Source of the DNA: JBBTIS01 sp038059855
GTDB taxonomy: Bacteria > Elusimicrobiota > Elusimicrobia > JACQPE01
Direction of reading: 5' to 3'
Length of the DNA stretch: 32,430 nt
Assembly (NCBI GenBank): GCA_964357255.1
Contig: CAYHKQ010000018.1
Location: forward strand, 1-32,430
Numbering within the stretch: position 1 is the first letter of the stretch; each line of letters begins with the position of its first letter. The translations under genes and the position numbers were made by a program. The notes beneath the pieces are model-generated. The model saw only the letters and a list, made by a program, of their open reading frames with translations, was not told the DNA's origin and did not search any database. Positions 8,197-15,715 of this stretch are shown one piece after another.

Positions 8197-9096
8197 ATGG
8201 CCATTCTCGCCAATAAAAATTCCAAGATCGTCGTTCAAGGCATTACCGGTAAAACCGGATCGTTTCATGCGGATTTATCGCTGAAGCTTGGCACCAATAT
8301 CGTAGCCGGAGTGAGCCCTGGCAAGGGAGGCCAAAGGCATCTGGGCGTGCCGGTGTTTGACACGCTGGAGGCGGCCAAAGCCGCCACAGGCCCTCTTGAC
8401 GCTACGGTAATTTTTGTTCCGGCCCCCCTGGCGCTTGAAGCCATCGCCGAGGCTCTGGATGCAAAAATTCCCTTAATCATTGTAATTACCGAAGGCATTC
8501 CGGTTCGCGACATGGTAAGCGCAAAAAAACTTTTAGCCGGACACGAAAGCCGGATGATCGGCCCTAACTGCCCGGGACTCTTGGTTCCCGGCGAATGCAG
8601 GCTCGGGATTATTCCCGGCAAAATCACGCCCCCCGGTTCAATCGGCATTGTCTCGCGCTCCGGGACTCTGACCTATGAAGCCGCCCGGCAAATCGCCCAG
8701 GCCGGGCTCGGGGTCTCCACCGTGGTCGGCATCGGAGGCGACCCTGTTATCGGCACGGATTTTTGTCAAATTCTGGATCTTTTTCATCAAGACCCTGCCA
8801 CGCAGGCCGTGCTCATGATCGGTGAGATCGGCGGCTCCATGGAGCAGGATGCCGCGGCCCATTGGAGCGGAGAGCTTGGCCGGGCCAAGCCCCTCTTTGG
8901 GCTTATCGCCGGAAAAACAGCGCCCAAAGGCAAGCGAATGGGACATGCCGGAGCCATTATGGAGGCGGAATCCGACTCTGCGGCGAGCAAGGCCCAGGTC
9001 TTAAAAAATCGCGGCGTTGTCACGATTGACGAGTTGACCCAGATCGGCCAAACCGTGCTGGAGCGGCTCGGCAAAACGCCCGCCGCAGTCGGTTGA
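8197..9096 (+). CDS. sucD: Succinyl-CoA ligase, alpha subunit
   Basis: Carries CoA binding and the phosphohistidine of the enzyme. 299 residues. Visible signatures are the N-terminal CoA-binding VVQGITGKTGSFH, then VSPGKGG, VITEGIPVRDM, RMIGPNCPGL, the SRSGTLTYEA loop, GIGGDPVIGTDF, IGEIGG, and KRMGHAGAIM, which contains the active-site histidine. A good ribosome site (aggag) precedes the ATG. It is the last gene of the sucCD unit; the next gene has its own predicted promoter. Confidence 0.96.
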   Translation: MAILANKNSKIVVQGITGKTGSFHADLSLKLGTNIVAGVSPGKGGQRHLGVPVFDTLEAAKAATGPLDATVIFVPAPLALEAIAEALDAKIPLIIVITEGIPVRDMVSAKKLLAGHESRMIGPNCPGLLVPGECRLGIIPGKITPPGSIGIVSRSGTLTYEAARQIAQAGLGVSTVVGIGGDPVIGTDFCQILDLFHQDPATQAVLMIGEIGGSMEQDAAAHWSGELGRAKPLFGLIAGKTAPKGKRMGHAGAIMEAESDSAASKAQVLKNRGVVTIDELTQIGQTVLERLGKTPAAVG

Positions 9097-9136
9097 ACCC
9101 GCGATTTTCCTGCGCTTGAAATTCCATAATTCCTTA

Positions 9137-9165
9137 TTGCGCGCGCGCCCCGCGAAGGTTAGACT
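9137..9165 (+). promoter_or_regulatory. Sigma-70-like promoter of the cyclase gene
   Basis: TTGCGC at 9137-9142, a 17-base spacer, and TAGACT at 9160-9165, about 38 bases before the cyclase ATG. The same -35 hexamer with a 17-base spacer occurs before the M23 peptidase gene, which supports both calls. Confidence 0.5.
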
Positions 9166-9203
9166 CTTATTAAAGGAAGACTTTTTTTCCGCGTGAGCAG
9201 GAA

Positions 9204-11327
9204 ATGATCAAGCAGAATTTAAATCGGTTTTTTGGTTGGGTCGTCAAAAAAAAGGGCCCGTCTGGCCAGGCCAAAACTTTCGAACGCTCCGCTTCCGGCA
9301 AGTTAAAGGCCCATTGGTTCATCGCCGGGCCTATCGTTTTTATTTTTTCCGTTCTTTACGGGATTGGTTTTCTACGCGGGCTCGAGTACAGCTACATTAA
9401 TTTCCTTTTTAACCTGCGCATGACCATTTGGGGGGCCCAGCCGGTGGATCCCAGGTTAACCCTGGCCGCTATTGACGAAAAATCCATCCAGGAAATCGGC
9501 AGCGTTCCCTGGCCGCGTAGCGTCTACGCGAAACTTCTGGATGAACTTTTCCTTCATGATCCCGCGATGGTGATTTTTGATATTTTTTTCAGCGAACCGG
9601 ACCGGCGCAATCCCCAAGAAGACGAGGCGTTGACGACGGCCACGGCAAGAAGAAAAGACCGCGTTATCCACGCCTTCTTTGAGCGGATTGAGCCGACCGC
9701 GAGCGGTTTAATTAGCGCGAGCCAATTTCTTCCGTTTGATAAATTAAAAAAGACAGGGGCCGATGTCGGTTTTGTCGACGACCAACGTATGATGGGCGAC
9801 CAAATCGAGCGCGCCAAGGACCGCGACGGCTCCATGCGGCGGACTTTTTTGTCAAAGCAGACGGTCATGGGGGAATTCTCTCTTTCGTTGGGCGCTCAGG
9901 CCTTTGCCAAACTCAAAGGCATCAGCGCGGAAAAATTTGTGGCTAATTATCCCGACGAAATTCAAATCAATTTTCCGGGCGTTTTAATCACCTACACCCA
10001 AGGAATGCGGCCGATTCCCCGCGAGCCTTATAATAAATTTTCCATTACCGACATCCTGCATCGCCGATTGAGCCCCGAGGCAAAAAAATCCCTCAAAAAC
10101 GCCGTTATTTTTATCGCCTCCACGGCGACCGGTTATTACGACCATTACCCAACCCCGTACAATCCCATGACCCCGGGAGTCGAGATTCATATGTACGCCT
10201 TGAACAATTTGCTTTACAACAATTATTTTCGGGTTTTACCGAATCTGCTGACGTTGGCTTTAATAATCGCGCTCGGCTTTCTTATCGCCGTGTTTGTGGA
10301 GCGTTTTTCCGCGAGGATAAATTTTGCCTTTCTGGCGGCCCTGGTGATCGGTCTGTTCGGACTTTCCCTTCTCCTTTTCGTTAAAAAGCTGATCGTATTC
10401 CACGTTATGGCCATCGGAATTTCCAGTTTTCTTGTCTTGGTTGCCGTAACGCTTTACCGCATGGCCGTGGAGGAAAAGGAAAAACGTTGGATCCGCTCCA
10501 CGTTTAACCAGTATCTTTCACCCAAGGTCGTCTCCCTTCTTGTGGAACGCCCTGACGCATTAAGGCTCGGCGGCGAAAAACGGTTTATGACGGTCTTTTT
10601 TCTCGACATCGCTCATTTCACGACGATCTCGGAAAAGCTGGCTCCCGAAGAGCTCACCAAGTTGCTGAATTATTACCTCACGATTTTTACGGACGTGATT
10701 CTGGCGCATGACGGCGTGGTGGATAAGTTCATCGGCGACTGCGTGATGGCGTTCTGGAACGCGCCTTTTGAAGAGCCCAATCATGCCCTTAACGCTTGCC
10801 TGGCGGCCCTGGATATCCGCGAACGCCTTAAAAAACCCAGGGAGGATATGTTGCCCATCGGCGTTCGCGTCGGCATTCACACGGGCCAAATGGTCGTGGG
10901 CAACATGGGATCTTCGGCCCGGTTTAATTACACGGTGATCGGCGACTCCGTCAATTTCGCCAGTCGCCTCGAAGGCGCCAACAAATTTTTTGACACCTCG
11001 CTCTTGATTTCGGACGCGGTTTATGAACAATGCCGCGAGGATATCTCCGTGCGCGACTTGGGGCTGATTCGAGTGGTGGGCAAGGAAAATCCGGTCGGGG
11101 CTTACGAGCTTTTGGGACTCAAGAGCGACGCGATAGAAACCGACGCGGCTTTAAAAACCTGGGATCAGGCCATCAGGTCGTTCAAGTCGGGAAAAATCGA
11201 CGCGGGGCGAGGGCATCTTGAGGAATACATGAAAATGCGGCCTCGGGATCCGGCCGCTCAACGCTATGCCAAACTACTGGACCTGGGCGTAACAAAAGAT
11301 TTAGTGATCAACCTGACGGAAAAATAA
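9204..11327 (+). CDS. CHASE2-domain class III adenylate cyclase
   Basis: Makes cyclic AMP from ATP in response to an extracytoplasmic signal. 707 residues: one membrane helix near 33-57, a periplasmic CHASE2 sensor (about 60-340, with LAAIDEKSIQEIGSVPWPRS and IFDIFFSEPD), three membrane helices near 345-420, then the cyclase domain (about 455-640). Metal aspartates are in FFLDIAHFT and IGDCVMAFW. The DKFIGD lysine and the aspartate in TVIGDSVN fit ATP rather than GTP. NFASRLEGA supplies the transition-state Asn and Arg. All catalytic residues are therefore present. The C-terminal tail (about 645-700) looks like one or two TPR-like helices. Its stop touches the ATG of the DUF3307 gene. Confidence 0.93.
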   Translation: MIKQNLNRFFGWVVKKKGPSGQAKTFERSASGKLKAHWFIAGPIVFIFSVLYGIGFLRGLEYSYINFLFNLRMTIWGAQPVDPRLTLAAIDEKSIQEIGSVPWPRSVYAKLLDELFLHDPAMVIFDIFFSEPDRRNPQEDEALTTATARRKDRVIHAFFERIEPTASGLISASQFLPFDKLKKTGADVGFVDDQRMMGDQIERAKDRDGSMRRTFLSKQTVMGEFSLSLGAQAFAKLKGISAEKFVANYPDEIQINFPGVLITYTQGMRPIPREPYNKFSITDILHRRLSPEAKKSLKNAVIFIASTATGYYDHYPTPYNPMTPGVEIHMYALNNLLYNNYFRVLPNLLTLALIIALGFLIAVFVERFSARINFAFLAALVIGLFGLSLLLFVKKLIVFHVMAIGISSFLVLVAVTLYRMAVEEKEKRWIRSTFNQYLSPKVVSLLVERPDALRLGGEKRFMTVFFLDIAHFTTISEKLAPEELTKLLNYYLTIFTDVILAHDGVVDKFIGDCVMAFWNAPFEEPNHALNACLAALDIRERLKKPREDMLPIGVRVGIHTGQMVVGNMGSSARFNYTVIGDSVNFASRLEGANKFFDTSLLISDAVYEQCREDISVRDLGLIRVVGKENPVGAYELLGLKSDAIETDAALKTWDQAIRSFKSGKIDAGRGHLEEYMKMRPRDPAAQRYAKLLDLGVTKDLVINLTEK

Positions 11328-12053
11328 ATGCTAATTTTCTGGAGACTCATTCTTGGACATTTCCTGGCGGATTTTACCCTTCAATCCAACCGGATCAACG
11401 AGCTCAAACGCGATAATACCGTCGGCATGCTACTGCACTGCCTGACCCACCCGTTCTGTTACATCATCCTCACCTATCCCTATTTGAGTGAAGTCTGGGT
11501 CAGGATTCTGGGCATCCCCATTCACGGCTGGACTGCCATTGTCCTTATTACGACCATTCATTATGTCGAGGACATCTGGCGCGTGCATAACATCAGAAAG
11601 CTGGGCCTGCCCGACAATACGCTCTATCTTCTCTGGGATCAGGTTATTCACATCTCCACTATTTTCGTTTTCTTCGGGGATTGCCCCATCTCCAGCGAAT
11701 GGCAAAGCCTGGTCCCGGAGGTTTGGCCCGTCTTAGCGACGCTGGCCATTGTGGCCACCCATTTTTCAGTGGTTTTGGTGTATTTTATCGAGAAGGACTT
11801 TTTCAACAAGTCTTACCCAGGCGGTTGGGAAAAATACATTTCTATCACCGAGCGCGGCTTGGCATTCACGGCGCTGGCCGCGCTCCCTGGGATGCGCCTG
11901 GCCTGGATGACCGCCATTGCCGCGCTCCTGGCTCCGCGTTTCGTAGCCGCCCATTATCACAGAACGCAAAATCGCCCGCTCAGCCTTTCCTGGACAATCG
12001 GCAGCCTGCTCGCAATCAGCGCCGGCCTACTGGCCCGCTCGCTGTTGATCTAG
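11328..12053 (+). CDS. DUF3307 membrane protein
   Basis: 241 residues. The opening ILGHFLADFTLQSNRINELK, followed by a His-rich LLHCLTHPFCY, is the recognisable DUF3307 signature. About six to seven hydrophobic helices follow. Function is unknown for the family. The ATG follows directly after the cyclase stop with no gap, so the two are surely cotranscribed and may be coupled. Its 3' end overlaps the convergent SurA-N gene by 27 bases. Confidence 0.85.
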   Translation: MLIFWRLILGHFLADFTLQSNRINELKRDNTVGMLLHCLTHPFCYIILTYPYLSEVWVRILGIPIHGWTAIVLITTIHYVEDIWRVHNIRKLGLPDNTLYLLWDQVIHISTIFVFFGDCPISSEWQSLVPEVWPVLATLAIVATHFSVVLVYFIEKDFFNKSYPGGWEKYISITERGLAFTALAALPGMRLAWMTAIAALLAPRFVAAHYHRTQNRPLSLSWTIGSLLAISAGLLARSLLI

Positions 12054-12737
12054 GAAGGTTCGGATGGGATATTTTTGGGAAAGCTGGGACAAATACTGGT
12101 TGAGCGTGGCGATGGCCGCCTCGGACTGTTCCTGACGCGCGAACTCCTCGCGCTCCTTGAGGAAATTCGCCGCGGTTGAGGTCGGTTTGGCGATATGATA
12201 AAGCCATTCAAGCTCCTGGGGAGAAGGGGGGAACGACCAACTGATCAAGCCTCTGAGCTTGGCATTAGCGATTTCTTTACGGCGTTCAGCCTCAAAATCC
12301 TTGGGCAGGACGCCCAGGGTCCGGTAAACAAACTGGGCGTAAAGATTGGGGTCAAAACGGCCCTCCCTCTGAAACGTCTGCCGAAACGCGATATCCTCGG
12401 CAATTTCCCTGTCGGAGACGCTCAATCCCCATTTTGCCGACTCGACGGCAAAAAGCTCGCGGATAATCAACTCCCTTAAAACATCGTTTTGCAGAGCAAG
12501 CTCCAATTCGGGCGTCAGGTCCCGCTGAACTTTGCCGGCACGAACCGCTTCCAAGGCCTGCCGATAATTTATGTTGAACGATTTTCTCTCAACGCGAGAG
12601 GGCCCGACCTTGGCCGCCAAATCCCTCGTGTCGGAACCCGTAAATATCATGCTACCCACGCCCACGAATAGGCTCATAAAGAAAAACCCCAGGGTCAACA
12701 ATAGAAACAACTCTTTGTGCTTGCGAATGAATTTCAT
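12027..12737 (-). CDS. SurA-N / PpiD-like periplasmic chaperone-domain protein
   Basis: 236 residues, anchored by one N-terminal membrane helix (about 11-32). The part outside the membrane matches the N-terminal chaperone region of SurA/PpiD proteins: VERKSFNINYRQAL, then NDVLRELIIRELFAVESAKWGLSVSDREIAEDI, then FQREGRFDPNLYAQFV. No parvulin PPIase domain follows, so it is a short chaperone-only form or an ordinary shorter family member. It lies 11 bases downstream of the bactofilin gene on the same strand, suggesting an envelope operon (M23, bactofilin, SurA-N). Confidence 0.8.
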   Translation of the reverse strand: MKFIRKHKELFLLLTLGFFFMSLFVGVGSMIFTGSDTRDLAAKVGPSRVERKSFNINYRQALEAVRAGKVQRDLTPELELALQNDVLRELIIRELFAVESAKWGLSVSDREIAEDIAFRQTFQREGRFDPNLYAQFVYRTLGVLPKDFEAERRKEIANAKLRGLISWSFPPSPQELEWLYHIAKPTSTAANFLKEREEFARQEQSEAAIATLNQYLSQLSQKYPIRTFLDQQRAGQ

Positions 12738-12748
12738 TCTGAAGAAGG

Positions 12749-13201
12749 TTACTTGATCAAGGGTGCGACGACCCTGGTTTTGCCGCTTAACGGCTTTTCC
12801 GAACTGTTGCCGATATGAGTCCGTTCCGGTTCCATCGAATCCACGTTCATGGTGCAGGTTCCGTCAAAAATCGCACCGTCTTCAATATGAAGGGATTTGG
12901 TGCGAATGTCGCCGAGCACCTGGCCCTTGGACATCACCTGGACCACCTTGACGGCCTGAATATTGCCGATGACCTTGCCCCCAACAATTACGGTTTCAGA
13001 AACAATATCCCCCTGAACCTGGCCTTGTTCGCCAATGACGACATGTTTGGAATCATAAACATTGCCTTCCACTTTGCCGTCAATGATAAGGGATCCGTTC
13101 GTGCGAATAGTCCCCTGAAAGAACGTTTCTGCCGCGATGACGGATTTAACCTTGTCGTCCGGAGACCGGATTCCTTCGTCGGACTTACCGAACATGCTCA
13201 T
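12749..13201 (-). CDS. Bactofilin (polymer-forming cytoskeletal protein)
   Basis: 150 residues. The central part (about 25-120) is a run of short beta-helix repeats (TIRTNGSLIIDGKVEGNV, VVIGEQGQVQGDI, VIVGGKVIGNI, VVQVMSKGQVLGDI), the bactofilin fold that polymerises without nucleotide. Flexible tails flank it. Its ATG overlaps the stop of the M23 peptidase gene by one base (TAATG), the common bactofilin-M23 pairing in which the filament positions a cell-wall hydrolase. Confidence 0.95.
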   Translation of the reverse strand: MSMFGKSDEGIRSPDDKVKSVIAAETFFQGTIRTNGSLIIDGKVEGNVYDSKHVVIGEQGQVQGDIVSETVIVGGKVIGNIQAVKVVQVMSKGQVLGDIRTKSLHIEDGAIFDGTCTMNVDSMEPERTHIGNSSEKPLSGKTRVVAPLIK

Positions 13202-14217
13202 TATTCGTCTACTCCGCCGGCGCCTCCGGGAAATAAAACCACTCCGTTGCCATTGGGACGTTTGGCCAGACTTTCATGAACTTGCGTTAACGACTCCAAA
13301 CGAACCAGGCGCAATGGGTTAATAGGCCGGCCATATTGCCAAATTTCAAAATGCAAATGACTGCCCGTGGAACGCCCTGTGGTCCCCATATAGGCCAAAA
13401 TGTCCCCGCGCCGGATATAGTCACCCTGCGACACCACAATTTTGGAGGTGTGTCCATATAAAGAAGAAAATCCGAAGCCATGATCCATAATTACGGTGCG
13501 TCCAAAACCACTGACCCATTCGGCCTCGCGCACGATACCGTCCGCCGCGGCGCGAATCGGCGTGCCCTCGATATTGGCGATATCCACGCCCCTGTGGCTC
13601 ATCTGCGCGTTTCCTTGCGCCAAATGAAACGGGCTCGCGCGCATTCCATAGCGAGATGTCAGGGACCCGATGGTTGGCCAGTCCGAAGGAATCGCCTGGT
13701 CCCGGCCCGTGCGGTCAAAGCGCGTCAGAAGCAAGTCGCCCGACTCGTTCAACAAGTTGCGCGAAACGCTGGAAAACGCCCTACGTTCCCGCTCGATCCG
13801 TGCTAAGGTTTCCTGGCTGATTTTTCCCGCGATTAAATCGCTCAGCGTGTCCTTTTTGGCATTCAGATAACGCTCGTCCGCCGACATTTGGGGAGTGGTC
13901 TGGGCGCGAGTTCCGTCGTGCGAGAGCAAGATACGAAGGTCTTCCTTTAAATAGGCTACGCCCACGGCGATCTCGCGCATTTTGGACACTTCAAGAGCCA
14001 GGGTTTTAACGCGCGCCTTATAGACCTGGGCCTCGGCCCAGGCGCTCCAAAGAGCGCCGCCGCGCGCGAAAAAGTAAAAGCCGCTCGATGTTACAACGGC
14101 CCAGATTCCCACGGTCATGAAAATGCCAGGCAGTCCGATGCTGAAACTGCGCACCCGTCCACCCTGATGCGGCGCCAGCATCAATGTATACCGGTAAGAA
14201 AAAAATTTCTTAACCAT
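13201..14217 (-). CDS. Membrane-anchored M23 metallopeptidase
   Basis: Cleaves peptidoglycan cross-bridges or stems. 338 residues: a membrane helix near 27-50, a coiled coil near 60-100, then the LytM/M23 domain in the C-terminal third. Zinc ligands are seen in HRGVDIAN (HxxxD) and HLHFE (HxH), with the usual YGHTSKI between them. All ligands are intact, so it is probably active. It is coupled to the bactofilin gene by a one-base overlap. A promoter with a 17-base spacer lies about 60 bases upstream. Confidence 0.93.
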   Translation of the reverse strand: MVKKFFSYRYTLMLAPHQGGRVRSFSIGLPGIFMTVGIWAVVTSSGFYFFARGGALWSAWAEAQVYKARVKTLALEVSKMREIAVGVAYLKEDLRILLSHDGTRAQTTPQMSADERYLNAKKDTLSDLIAGKISQETLARIERERRAFSSVSRNLLNESGDLLLTRFDRTGRDQAIPSDWPTIGSLTSRYGMRASPFHLAQGNAQMSHRGVDIANIEGTPIRAAADGIVREAEWVSGFGRTVIMDHGFGFSSLYGHTSKIVVSQGDYIRRGDILAYMGTTGRSTGSHLHFEIWQYGRPINPLRLVRLESLTQVHESLAKRPNGNGVVLFPGGAGGVDE

Positions 14218-14277
14218 ATTTCATTACCAAATCACGCAATGGAAGTGTAAAATCCGCTCCCATCCCCTACCGTTAGA

Positions 14278-14306
14278 TTTATAGCAGATCAACGGTGGGC
14301 GCGCAA
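14278..14306 (-). promoter_or_regulatory. Sigma-70-like promoter of the M23-bactofilin operon
   Basis: On the minus strand, TTGCGC (14306-14301), a 17-base spacer and TATAAA (14283-14278). Transcription would start near 14271, giving a leader of about 54 bases before the ATG at 14217. Confidence 0.5.
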
Positions 14307-14478
14307 TAGGAGCTTTTAATTTTTTGTTTGGAGGTCAGGAGGGTTTTCGCAGAGGCCATAAAGGTTAGGCCGGCCCGAATAATCTCATCACTTAAAATAT
14401 TTTAGAAAATCGCCGGCTTTCAAAGGAAGGCCGCGGAAAATTCTTACCGGACTCCACAAAAAATTTTAACGACCCCCC

Positions 14479-14507
14479 TTGTCAAAGAAAGGTTCGGGCG
14501 TAATGAT
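14479..14507 (+). promoter_or_regulatory. Possible promoter of the rho leader
   Basis: TTGTCA at 14479-14484 and a TAATGAT sequence at 14501-14507, giving a spacer of 16 or 17 bases. A transcript from here would begin near 14513 and run straight into the terminator at 14549-14580. The -10 is only a fair match. Confidence 0.35.
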
Positions 14508-14548
14508 TAGGTAGGCCCCCAAGAAATTGTTGACGGGGTGCCAGTGGA

Positions 14549-14580
14549 GGGAGAGCCAAAGCGCTCTCCCCAATTTTTTT
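14549..14580 (+). terminator. Intrinsic terminator upstream of rho (possible attenuator)
   Basis: A perfect 8-bp stem (GGGAGAGC at 14549-14556 with GCTCTCCC at 14563-14570), a 6-base loop, then CAATTTTTTT. The upstream neighbour is transcribed away from here, so no gene ends at this site. The terminator therefore sits between a possible leader promoter and rho. A second hairpin (GGCCCCC with GGGGTGCC, about 14514-14542) precedes it. This is the layout of a transcription attenuator. Confidence 0.7.
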
Positions 14581-14639
14581 ATAGGAAAGTTTCCTGAAAG
14601 CGTTGTATAATCGGGCTTAGGCGTTCCTGAAAATTCCCC

Positions 14640-15542
14640 ATGCTTGGCCGAGGAACTAACGTACTCATGCAACCTGAAGAAGGCTTAGAAACCGTATTTA
14701 AAAATCGCATACCCATTGATCCCAATGAATGGCTATGCCTGGAAAAGGGCTTACAGAATGCTTCGATGCGTGCCGTGGATTTATTAACGCCGATCGGCAA
14801 AGGCCAGCGCGGACTTATTGTTTCGCCCCCCAAGGCGGGCAAAACCATTCTCTTAAAACAGCTTTGCCAGGCCATCGTCAAGACAGCCCCTGAAGTCAAA
14901 ACCTACTGCTTATTGGTGGACGAGCGCCCGGAAGAGGTTACGGATTTCAAAAGAAGCGTCCCTGCCGAGGTGGTGTCGTCCTCGAACGACCGGCCCTCCG
15001 ACGAACACGTCGCGTTGGCGCAGCAATTCATCAAAAAGGTGTCCAGGGAAGCGGCCGATGGGGCGGACGTGGTGGTGCTTTTAGACTCCTTAACGCGCCT
15101 GGCCCGAGCCCACAATGCCCAGGCCAATGGCCGTAGGACTTTAAGCGGCGGACTCGACTCGCACGCGATGGAACTACCCCGAAAATTTTTCGGAGCGGCG
15201 CGAAATTTAGAAGGCGGCGGGTCCTTGACCATTATCGCCACGATTTTAGTAGACACGGGAAGCCGGATGGACGAAGTAATTTTTCAAGAATTCAAAGGGA
15301 CCGGCAATATGGAGCTGGTTCTCTCTCGCGCCGCGGCTGAGAGCCGCCTGTTTCCCGCGATAAACGTGCGCGCTTCGGGGACACGAAAAGAGGAAAAACT
15401 CCTGCCTCCTGAAACGCTCCAGGGAGTCTGGCGCCTACGCCGCGCGCTCAGCAGCCTTCCCGACCTGGAAGCTACGCGATATCTCGTTGATTTGGTGGAA
15501 AAATATCCGACGAACCAATCCCTTTTGAAAACTCTTATCTAA
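14640..15542 (+). CDS. rho: Transcription termination factor Rho, ATPase domain only
   Basis: 300 residues against about 420 for standard Rho. It covers only the RecA-like motor domain. Walker A is PPKAGKT (63-69) and Walker B ends at Asp149 (VVVLLDSLTR). The Q-loop (LSGGLDSHAME), the FFGAARN segment and the R-loop (EEFKGTGNMEL) are all conserved, and the C-terminus is complete. The N-terminal helical bundle and the cold-shock RNA-binding domain are absent. An in-frame TGA lies 10-12 bases before the ATG, and the 14218-14640 gap shows no frame with the missing domain. The ATG lacks a clear ribosome site; a TATAAT at 14606-14611 may serve as a -10. It is either a trimmed, divergent Rho or a second paralogue. 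All ring-motor residues are present. Confidence 0.9.
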   Translation: MLGRGTNVLMQPEEGLETVFKNRIPIDPNEWLCLEKGLQNASMRAVDLLTPIGKGQRGLIVSPPKAGKTILLKQLCQAIVKTAPEVKTYCLLVDERPEEVTDFKRSVPAEVVSSSNDRPSDEHVALAQQFIKKVSREAADGADVVVLLDSLTRLARAHNAQANGRRTLSGGLDSHAMELPRKFFGAARNLEGGGSLTIIATILVDTGSRMDEVIFQEFKGTGNMELVLSRAAAESRLFPAINVRASGTRKEEKLLPPETLQGVWRLRRALSSLPDLEATRYLVDLVEKYPTNQSLLKTLI

Positions 15543-15646
15543 AAATTCTTCCGTAAAATTCCGGAGCCCTCTGGCCAAGTGTAAAAAAACACCTTGACGC
15601 GCGTGGTCTTTAGGGGGCGCTCTACCTGGTTTAACGTAACGAGGCG

Positions 15647-15715
15647 ATGCCCATGAAAAAGAATCTAAATTGGCTACCGGCTTTTTGTCTGGCCGCCGTC
15701 CCAGTTTGGTCGTAA
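15647..15715 (+). other. 22-codon ORF resembling a bare signal peptide
   Basis: The ORF opens MPMKKN and continues with a hydrophobic run ending AAVPVWS before a TAA. A GAGG sequence precedes it. It looks like a signal peptide without a mature protein and overlaps the 3' end of the convergent metalloprotease gene. It may be a small peptide, the remnant of a deleted secreted gene, or chance. Confidence 0.25.

Noticed and set aside
10560..11030. 156-codon minus-strand frame inside the cyclase
   Set aside because: Antisense shadow of the conserved catalytic domain.
14218..14480. Possible known structured RNA (6S, RNase P, SRP) in the gap before rho
   Set aside because: None of the conserved sequence blocks of those RNAs is present.
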